Shown in pieces: positions 1 to 7,191 of a stretch of 13,652 nt of DNA. This DNA comes from Geosiphon pyriformis (lineage: Eukaryota > Glomeromycota > Glomeromycetes > Archaeosporales > Geosiphonaceae): assembly GCA_016748015.1 (NCBI GenBank), contig JAAOMT010000128.1, positions 2,720,261 to 2,733,912 on the forward strand. The letters run 5' to 3'. A program made the translations under genes and the position numbers. The notes below the pieces were generated by a model that saw nothing but the letters and a program-made list of their open reading frames with translations, made no database searches and was not told the origin of the DNA. The stretch's first letter is position 1; every line of letters starts with the position of its first letter.

Positions 1-750
1 GCTGCTATTGGCACAATTCCTATTTTCAAGGGTGTAAGTTTGCGTTGGGCTGGTCTCTCTTTGGCCTGTTGTAGTCAGTGCAAACAATTTGGTCATATTT
101 CTGTTAACTGTTTGATGGGTGGAAATTCTGGTGGTCGTGGGAGGCAGGTGGTTTCTGATCAGGATCGGGTTCATTTGGTCAGGATATATAAGAAAAAGAT
201 GGCTTCTATTGTGTGGCCAGTTTCATTTGGTGACAAGACATGGGCTCAGGTTGCTAGTGGCTCTTCTTTTCGTATGGTTCTTTTGGATACTTCTGGTGTT
301 GGTTCAACCTCAGACATGAACTCTCTCTCAATGTCCTTTGAATCCCTCGATGTTTCTGATTTAGGCAGTTATTTGGCATCTCTGAAATGCTTCTTGGAAC
401 TTTTAACTGACCAGGTTTCTGGTATTATGAAAAAATTGAGTTTTGTTGAGTTGGTGCCCTTGGTGCCTTCTTTTTGTGTTTCCCCTTCAGATGTTTCTGT
501 CCCTGTGGTTTCAGTTGTGAACTCAGATATGGCTCTGGATGGTAGGTTGACTTTGTTTATACCCTCTGTTTCTGGTGCTGATGTGTCTGATGCTATTTTT
601 AGTTCGAGTGGTTCGAAGGTTCTTACCTCCAAGGTGAGTGGTCTGGAATCTAAGATGTCTGTTCTGAAAGCTTCGATTGGTTCAGTTCTGGTGAGATTGG
701 ATCTCTTGTGTTCTAGTTCTGGTTCTCATGTTCCTTCTTTATCCCAATGA
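1..750 (+). CDS. LINE ORF1, C-terminal part, with CCHC zinc knuckle (partial at 5' end)
   Basis: The frame is open from the first base of the window, so the real start lies upstream; the first ATG inside it is not a credible start. At 70-111 it encodes C-X2-C-X4-H-X4-C, the nucleic-acid-binding zinc knuckle of gag-like ORF1 proteins, which coat the element RNA. The rest is Ser/Val/Leu-rich. Two leucine-rich stretches (around 340-450 and 625-710) could be helical and mediate self-association. The stop TGA at 748-750 overlaps the ATG of ORF2. This ORF has no internal stop, in contrast to the heavily interrupted ORF2. It is G/T-rich like the rest of the element. Assignment as ORF1 rests on the knuckle and on its position directly before the endonuclease ORF. 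Confidence 0.85.
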   Translation, partial: AAIGTIPIFKGVSLRWAGLSLACCSQCKQFGHISVNCLMGGNSGGRGRQVVSDQDRVHLVRIYKKKMASIVWPVSFGDKTWAQVASGSSFRMVLLDTSGVGSTSDMNSLSMSFESLDVSDLGSYLASLKCFLELLTDQVSGIMKKLSFVELVPLVPSFCVSPSDVSVPVVSVVNSDMALDGRLTLFIPSVSGADVSDAIFSSSGSKVLTSKVSGLESKMSVLKASIGSVLVRLDLLCSSSGSHVPSLSQ

Positions 751-3050
751 GCAATCTGGTTTGGAAATTTGCAATGTGCAATATTTGGGGTATCAACGTT
801 CCTGCGAAGCAAGCAAACATTGTTTATTGGCATGTGAGTTCTGGAAATATGGTTTCTTTTGTTACTGAAACAAAGTTGAAGTCCTTTGCTGGGCCATGGA
901 TTAAGGATAAATTTGATGGAGTTCAGATTTTTACTTCTGGTTTGGATGTTGGTTATTTCAGTGCTGGTGTTGCTGTGATCATGAACAACTTTTTGGCTCG
1001 CCATGTTTCTAAGATTGAAGAGATCTCTGGTCGGGTTGTTTCTGTGTGACTTTTGTTTAAAAGCAAGCTCTCAATAACTGTGCTTGGTTTGTATGTTAGT
1101 GCTTTTTCTGGCACTTATTTTGGTCAAGCATCTGAGATTAATTTTTTCATTGCTAAGGCTGTCAATACTAGTACTTTCATTGTATTGGGTGGGGATTTTA
1201 ATGAGAGCAGATCTGGAAGGAGTGCAAGTTTTAAGTTTTGCTTGGGTCTGAGTTTGGTCAATTCTTTTGCTGGCCATTATTTGGCTGGAACACCTACATA
1301 GTGCAATTCAAGAGGAGTTGAGAAGACTATTGATTACATTTTTGTTAGTGAAAACCTGTCTTCCACTGTTGCTAAACATTGGATTGGACCTGTTTCTGAA
1401 TTTTTTGATATAAATCACAGTGCTGTCATAGTGTTGGTTGGCTTGGGTGAACTTTTGAATGCTCAGTTGAATAGTTTGTGCAAACAGGCTAACAAGGATC
1501 ATTGGAAGTTCAAAATTAGGGATGTGGATGTTGCTAAATGGAATAAATTTAAGGATTGTGTTTCGGATAAACTTTTGTTGATTATAGACTTTTTTTCTGA
1601 GACTAAAGCTGGTGGTAATTTAGATACTATGTGGGCGATTTTGAAGAGGGAGATGGTTGAGTCAGCTGATGAGATGTTCGCGAGGCATTGGTTTAGTGAG
1701 TTTTAGTGCCTTAGGAATAAACATTCTTTGAAATTTTTTGGGCTCGAGCTACTCGTTGCTAAGATTGTTAGTAAGATTGGTTCTGGTAATATGCTTGGGG
1801 TAGATTATTTTGTGAGAAAATAGTTTACTTTGGATGAGGCCAAGACTAGCACTTTTTCTGACTTGGTCATCTTGAGTGGGGACAGTGTTGTTCTTTTCAA
1901 GCATTTGTCATCAGTTCACAAAGAATACAAAAGATCAAAAATGTTTGAGTCGAAGTTGGCAGAGGAGACTTTCATTAGGAAAGCTATAAAAAAGTACATG
2001 GAGAGCTTTGCTTCTAATAAGGGTGACATGATCTGAAGTGTTTTGGACTGGCCTTTTTGTAAGGTGGTCTTTGATCATTTGGTGATTAATGATAACTTGG
2101 TTTTGGAATCTGAGGAGATAAAGTCTAAGGTAAACGAGATCATAATAGGGTGGACGAGAGTTTGCACTATATCTTAATCATTGTTTGAATGCTGGGTTCA
2201 CTAGTACATGCCATTGGATTATGTAAGGGACAATGCTTTTTCTGGTGTTATAAGAAAGATAGTTATAGAGGAGTTGCTTCTGGTGGTAGGTGGTCTGCCT
2301 GATGGTAAGGCCGCTGGCCTGTCTGGTATTCCCAATAAACTGTGGAAGCATAACGATGAGGTGGTTCTGAGCTGTCTGTTGGTTTTGCTAAATGCTTGCT
2401 TGTCCGTTGGCAGAGTGCCTGTTTCTTAGAAAAGGGCCTGGGTGTCGATGATTCCTAAGCCATATGATTGGGATGGTGTTCTCACAAACACTCATCTTAT
2501 TGCTCTGATTGAAACTGCCAGGAAGATTCTCTCTAAGGTTCTGTCTGATCAAATTTTTTTCGTATGTAGTAAGTTTGGTGTTCTCCATGATGACAATTTC
2601 TCTGTGTTGAAGGGCACATCTACACAATCTCTGGTGTTTGCTGTTGGGGCAGTTGTGAAGGATGCTCTTGAAAAAGATAGAGAACTTTGGCTGGTCCTGC
2701 AGAACATGTAAAAAGCATATGATTCTGTTGGGTGACATCATTTAAGGGCTAGTTTGCAGAGGATTAAAATGTGCGACAAATTCATCAGATTTTTTGATGG
2801 TATACATAAGGGTAGGTTCAACAGGATGATGACTGATTTTGGTCTTTCTGATGAGTATTATGTTTGTGATGGTTTGGATCAGGGTGAAGTTTTCTTGCCC
2901 CTTTTGTGAAGAATTTTTTATGATTCGCTTCTGTGTGAGGTTAAAAGACATAAACAGATTTTTGGGTATTGGATAAGTTCCAAGTTTGTTTCGAAATCAG
3001 ATCAAATTGAGGGCAGTGGTAGGTTGTCATTCTATTTCACAGCTGGTGCT

Positions 3051-3062
3051 TTTGTTGATGAT
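3051..3062 (+). other. Reverse transcriptase catalytic motif FVDD
   Basis: These four codons encode Phe-Val-Asp-Asp, the LINE version of the xxDD box that binds the catalytic metal ions. They are followed by Thr-Ile-Trp-Val, as is usual downstream of this box. Both aspartates are intact, although the partner aspartate of motif A (2703-2705) has become asparagine. Confidence 0.9.
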
Positions 3063-4151
3063 ACAATTTGGGTTGGGAACTGTCAAGCTGCTACTCAGAA
3101 TATTTTGGACATTGCGAGTAAGTTTTTTGTTATCAATGACATTTTCATCAACAATAAGAAGACTGTGGCCATCTCGATCAATCAAAGTGTTAAAATTGCT
3201 TCTTTGAGTATTAATGGTCTGCCTGTTTTAATAACTAAAAAGAGTGAAGCTCATCACTATCTAGGTATTTTTTTGTCCACTGAGAGGCTTTCGAAGCCGA
3301 GTGTGGCCAAGGTGCATTCTGATGTTTGTTTCTTTGCTAATGTGGTTCTCAGGAAGGCTATCATTGATAAACAGTTCTCGTATCTGGTATCGGCTGTCTT
3401 GCAGCCTATTGTTAGCTATCACACTTAGTTCAGCTTTGTTTCATCAAATATGTATAACAAATGGGATGTGATGTTGAAGAAAGGCCTTAAGTCTAAAGCT
3501 GGTTTGTCCCGTGATTTCCCCAATAAGGCTCTGTGTCATCCATCTTTATATGGTCTGAAGTCTTTTGAGCAGGTGCAGTCTAAAGGGAAGTTGGCTGCCT
3601 TGATTTTATTTTCCAACTCTTCTGGTATTCTTGGCCAGTTGTTTGAGCACAGGTTTCTCGATTTGCAGATTCTAGAGTGGTCTCCTTTGAATCCTTTGCA
3701 GTTTCTTGTTAGGTTGTGTGTTAGCTCCATGAATAATTTTCTGGCAGGCGTGATTAAGATTTTTCTGTGCAATGAGCTGTCTTTGTCGAATAGATTGCCC
3801 AATGCTTTCCATAGTCCTGGTAATTTTCATGTATCCTCTATTCTGAGGAGTTCTTTGCATTTCAATTCAGTCTATTCATTGAAGCGTTTTGGTGTGGCTT
3901 TTAGTAATAGATTGTTTGACAAGAAGGGGCATATTATGAGTTGGGCAACTTTTCGACGTTAGAAGAGGCTGGGGCCAAGGGGTCCTGTTCCTTACTGGTT
4001 TATGGTTGTGTTTGATTTTCTTTGTGGTATTGAAGCCTTGCTGGCTGGTTCTGTGAAGTCTACTTGTCTTTCTGGAGTGAGCATTTTGGATTCTAAGGAG
4101 TTTTCTGTAGTTGTTAGTAAGTTGCATAAGGTCTTATTTAACTTGTTTGAG

Positions 4152-4560
4152 GTTTTTATGGATGACTCATTAAAAAATTTTGGTAGTGTTGATGTTGCCA
4201 GTAGTGTGGTGGCCTTTTTTTCTGCTATTGATATGAGTATTGGCATTAGGGTTGATGGGCTGTTGTCTTCTACTATGGCCAAACTGCAAGTCATTGCTTT
4301 GTCTTTGGAGTGTGTTTCGTTTTCTTGTACAGTGATCATGTATGCTGACAGCCAAGTGGCTATTGATGCATGCATTTCTGAGATGTCATTGTCTGTGCCT
4401 GATTTCTGCTCCTTTTGTTGGTTGGAGAAATGCTGGATTTTTGATTTGGTTCACGAAAAGGATCTTTCTGTATATTGGGTTAAGATCAAAGGACATTCTG
4501 GGATTGTTGGTAATATTAGGGCTAATACTGCTGCTGAGAATGCTGTTTTTTCTCGTTTAT
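4152..4560 (+). other. RNase H domain of ORF2, catalytic set degraded
   Basis: The fold signature is readable. A Phe-Met-Asp-Asp-Ser segment (4155-4169) stands where families usually have Tyr-Thr-Asp-Gly-Ser, keeping the first Asp at 4161. A Leu-Gln-rich helix follows, then Tyr-Ala-Asp-Ser-Gln (Asp at 4347) and Lys-Gly-His-Ser-Gly (around 4488). The helix Glu is now Lys (4281-4283) and the last catalytic Asp is Asn (4524-4526). RNase H would remove element RNA after first-strand synthesis. The domain places this LINE among RNase H-bearing clades. Confidence 0.8.
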
Positions 4561-4892
4561 CTTTGCCTATCAGTGTCCAGGAGTGCTTTTTGGTTGCTAA
4601 AAATATACTGGTCTCTGGCAATACTTATTATTTTGTTCGGGATTTGTATAAATTTGTTTGCCATGCATGGTGGGAGGCGGGATCTGGCCGTGATGTGATT
4701 CCTGGTGTGCTGATTGAGGCCATGGATTGGAATGCTACTGTTAGGGTGTGGCATTCCAATTCACATATGCTTGCTGGTTTTATTAGTCAGAAGTCTTTTT
4801 GTCTTCGCATATATCTGATGAAAACTGTGCACTGACAGCTTCCTGTGCCAGTTAGGAAATGTTTGTATGATAAATTGTACCCTGGTGTGCTG

Positions 4893-4940
4893 TGCTTATT
4901 GTGTCGTGAAGTGAAATTACCAGACCATGTTTTTATGTGT
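4893..4940 (+). other. C-terminal zinc-binding motif of ORF2 (C-X2-C-X7-H-X3-C)
   Basis: Cysteines at 4893 and 4902, histidine at 4926 and cysteine at 4938 form a CCHC-type motif downstream of the RNase H. LINE ORF2 proteins commonly carry such a motif after their enzymatic domains, where it helps bind element RNA. It survives intact although the stop at 4833 lies just upstream. Confidence 0.65.
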
Positions 4941-5438
4941 TTTCATAATGTGGAGGTTCACAAAGAGGTTTTGGTCACAGTGTCTTTGGACTGGTTATCC
5001 ATGGTCAGTCCTCGTGGCTCATTATCCTCTGCTGTTTTACAATCTCTTGATTGGTGTTCTTTGGACATTAGTTTGTATTCGGTTCTGTGTAAAGGGTTTG
5101 TGTTGAGGGAGTGGTGTGAAGAGGTGGTGGAAATTTTGGACAGTAAGAAGGAGGCTGTCAGTGCTGTGATTGGTTTTGTTGAGTGTTTGGTTGAGCTACA
5201 TCACTCTAAAGCCTGGTTGGTGAGGTCAGCATTTAGGGTGAGAATAGAAAAGGCTGGTTTGGTTAAGGATAACAGTTTGTTTTCTGGTTTGTTTCATTGC
5301 TTGGGTTCTTTGTTGCCTGATAAGGTGGTAAGAATGCTTGGCATTGCTGGCTCTTTTGCTGTTAATTTTGGCCATTGCAGGTTTTACCTTTTTTTCTCTG
5401 GTCTGGATGGTAGTCTTAGTGTTGATATAGGTGTGTAG

Positions 5439-5574
5439 TGTTGCCTTGTTTGGCCTGAGTGGCTAGCTACATGTAGAAAGTGCATGAACTGCATTTAGTT
5501 TAAGCTTCTTAGTTTGGTTCTATATATTAGATAACAGTTGGGTTTCACTTATTAAACATATTAATAAAAAAAAA
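5439..5574 (+). other. LINE 3' UTR with AATAAA and A-run
   Basis: After the ORF2 terminator about 124 bases of non-coding sequence lead to AATAAA (5563-5568), which merges into a nine-A run (5566-5574). This is the expected end of a polyadenylated LINE transcript copied into the genome. The base composition flips immediately afterwards from T/G-rich to almost pure A/T, which supports placing the element boundary here. Confidence 0.7.
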
Positions 5575-5582
5575 TATTTATA

Positions 5583-5597
5583 TTAAAGCTAAAAAAA
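5583..5597 (+). repeat. 15-base exact repeat, copy 1 (TTAAAGCTAAAAAAA)
   Basis: The same 15 bases occur again at 6216-6230, and the preceding TTATAT context is also similar. The internal GC makes it slightly more than A/T background, but a chance match in biased sequence cannot be excluded. Confidence 0.5.
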
Positions 5598-5980
5598 CTG
5601 ATAAAATAATTTATTAATTTGTTAATATTAATGTATTTTGCTTTAAATATATTTATATTAAAATTTAAGAACATTTTATTTTTATTACCAATATAATGAT
5701 TAATATTACAAGCCAAAAACTTTTTATTATATTATTTATATTTGTTTTTATATTTTAGAACTGATTTAATTTATACAAAAATAATTTAAACTTTAAATTT
5801 ACTTTATTACTTAAGTATTTAATATTATTAATTAATATTTTATGTTTTTAAACAAAACTATTGCTAATAAAATTAGAAACAATATTTTTAGTTAATTTTT
5901 TTTAATTATAGAATTATTAGTAAAGATTATTAAATTCATAATAAAAGAGTTTGTTTTTTGAGAAATAATAATAGATATAA

Positions 5981-6006
5981 CAAAAAAAAACAAAAAACAA
6001 AAAAAC
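5981..6006 (+). repeat. A-rich low-complexity tract with periodic C
   Basis: Runs of six to nine A separated by single C. It could be the decayed tail of an old retroelement, but nothing upstream is recognisable as one, so it is recorded only as low-complexity sequence. Confidence 0.6.
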
Positions 6007-6074
6007 TTTTTTACAAAATTTAGGCTTTTTAAAAAATTTAAGATGTACAAAAAAAAAGGTTAAAATATTTTTAC

Positions 6075-6155
6075 AATAATAATAATAATAATAATAGTAA
6101 TAATAATAATAATAGTAATAATAATAATAATAATAATAGTAATAATAATAGTAAT
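6075..6155 (+). repeat. Interrupted AAT trinucleotide microsatellite (27 units)
   Basis: Counting by eye from 6075 the units are seven AAT, AGT, five AAT, AGT, seven AAT, AGT, three AAT, AGT and one AAT, making 81 bases. All interruptions are the same A-to-G change in the middle position. It lies in non-coding DNA, and such arrays are prone to length variation between isolates. Confidence 0.95.
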
Positions 6156-6215
6156 TATATTAAAATTAATTTTAGTTGGTTTTTTAAAAAAAACTATAAA
6201 TAAAAAAACTTATAT

Positions 6216-6230
6216 TTAAAGCTAAAAAAA
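6216..6230 (+). repeat. 15-base exact repeat, copy 2
   Basis: Second copy of the motif at 5583-5597, in the same orientation and 633 bases downstream. No function is apparent. Confidence 0.5.
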
Positions 6231-7066
6231 GTGCATTTTTAATAATTAAAAATTGCTTTATGTTTTTATTATTTATAAAAACTAGCATTGTTTAACTGTT
6301 TTTACTTTTAAAAAAAGTTTTAAGTATTAAAATTATTAAAACCAATAGAAAAAAGTTGTTTTTTTATTATTTTTTGCTTTAATTGTGGTTATAAAAATGG
6401 AAGAAAGAAAATTTTCAATTGTTTTTTATAAAATATTATAATATTCAGAAATTTGGTAAAAAACTTTTAATTTTAATATTATTATAAGTGTTAAAGTATA
6501 AATTATTTAGTTTTATTTTATAAAACTATTTTATTTTGTTTTATTAAAATATTTAGTTTAAAAAACATTGTTTTAAACCAATTAATTAATTTGCTATGTT
6601 GTTAATAAATATTTTGCAAAACTTAATAAAAGCATTGATTTAAAGTTTAGTTTTAATTACCTTGATATTAAAGTTTTTTTAAAAAGCTCAAATAATAATT
6701 TATTTTTGAATTGTTGTAAAATATGGTAATAAAATGTTTTAAAATAATAAAAATGGTTGAAAGTGCTATAAGTAATTTTGATTGGTTTGAATAATTAATC
6801 ACATGTATGTTGATAGATTGTAAAAGAAATACACTTAATAAAGCAGAAAAAAAGTTTTATAATAAATAAAATATTATATCAAAATAAAATTTCAAAATTT
6901 ACAATACATATTAATATATTTTTGGTTGCAACATTTTTTTTAATAAAAATAACTTAAAAATAATAAGCATTGTCCGTTTTTTCTTTATGTACTCATAGAA
7001 GTAAAATAGATCAGTTTTAGCGATATTCATTGATATAGTAGGTTCTAAGCAATTGCTGCGAGAACA

Positions 7067-7087
7067 ATGGAAATCCACCACCAATAA
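7067..7087 (+). other. Possible upstream ORF in the MED25 5' leader (six codons)
   Basis: An ATG at 7067 preceded by ACA opens a frame of six codons (MEIHHQ) that ends in TAA at 7085-7087, 104 bases before the MED25 start. If transcription starts upstream of it, it would be the first AUG met by scanning ribosomes and could lower MED25 translation. The transcription start is unknown, so this is a candidate only. Confidence 0.3.
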
Positions 7088-7191
7088 AATTCAGTTGAAA
7101 GCATTTTATTATAAATATTCCGTAAAGGACTGTAAGAATTTTAATTAACTCCCTAATAGACACTTTTCCAATAGCAGTGCGCTTCTCAATC

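Larger units (their letters stand above)
747..5438 (+). pseudogene. LINE ORF2: endonuclease / reverse transcriptase / RNase H polyprotein, 14 in-frame stops
   Basis: One continuous frame runs from ATG 747 to TAG 5436. It holds an AP-type endonuclease (about 760-1430: Asn 780, Glu 867, GGDFNE with Asp 1194, IDYIF at 1329), a reverse transcriptase (about 2290-3430: PDGKAAG at 2298, KAYDSV at 2712, QGEV at 2880, FVDD at 3051-3062), an RNase H (about 4150-4560) and a C-X2-C-X7-H-X3-C motif at 4893-4940. Internal stops begin at 1047, 1299, 1704, 1821, 2034, 2175, 2202, 2427, 2709, 2733, 2907, 3426, 3960 and 4833. No frameshift is needed anywhere. Catalytic residues are also damaged: motif A Asp to Asn at 2703, RNase H Glu to Lys at 4281 and Asp to Asn at 4524. 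An active copy would nick target DNA and copy its RNA at the nick; this one cannot make the protein. Confidence 0.93.
1..5574 (+). mobile_element. Non-LTR retrotransposon (LINE), 5'-truncated by the window edge, degenerate
   Basis: The domain order is that of a LINE: an ORF1 with a CCHC knuckle, then an ORF2 with AP-type endonuclease, reverse transcriptase, RNase H and a terminal cysteine/histidine motif, then a short 3' UTR ending in an A-run. There is no LTR, integrase or protease. An RNase H domain in ORF2 fits the I/Tad-like side of the LINE tree, but the clade cannot be fixed without a phylogeny. The coding strand is strikingly T-rich and C-poor, unlike both host genes. The 3' end is taken as the A-run ending at 5574, because the composition changes abruptly just after it. 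The 5' end is outside the window, so target-site duplications cannot be checked. Proteins of this kind are abundant in arbuscular mycorrhizal fungi, as far as I recall. Confidence 0.94.
5575..6990. other. Very A+T-rich, gene-free intergenic region
   Basis: About 1.4 kb of almost uninterrupted A and T, full of A-runs and T-runs and with very few G or C bases. I see no credible open reading frame, RNA gene or inverted-repeat element. It contains a CAAAAA-like low-complexity tract (5981-6006), a trinucleotide microsatellite (6075-6155) and a short exact repeat (5583-5597 and 6216-6230). Composition returns to normal near 6990, just before the 5' UTR of the MED25 gene. Confidence 0.85.

Noticed and set aside
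2986-3207. Plus-strand open frame in another phase across the reverse transcriptase
   Set aside because: It is a shadow of the ORF2 frame, which carries the FVDD box there.
747-5438. Stop codon recoding in the LINE (TAG or TGA read as amino acids)
   Set aside because: All three stop codons occur internally, both host genes end at ordinary stops without recoding, and catalytic residues are also lost. Decay explains it better.
6075-6155. CRISPR-like or minisatellite array
   Set aside because: The units are three bases long with no spacers; it is a plain microsatellite.
5575-6990. Mitochondrial insertion, centromere or replication origin in the AT-rich region
   Set aside because: No mitochondrial gene or tRNA, no satellite array and no origin motif that I can identify; only low-complexity A/T.
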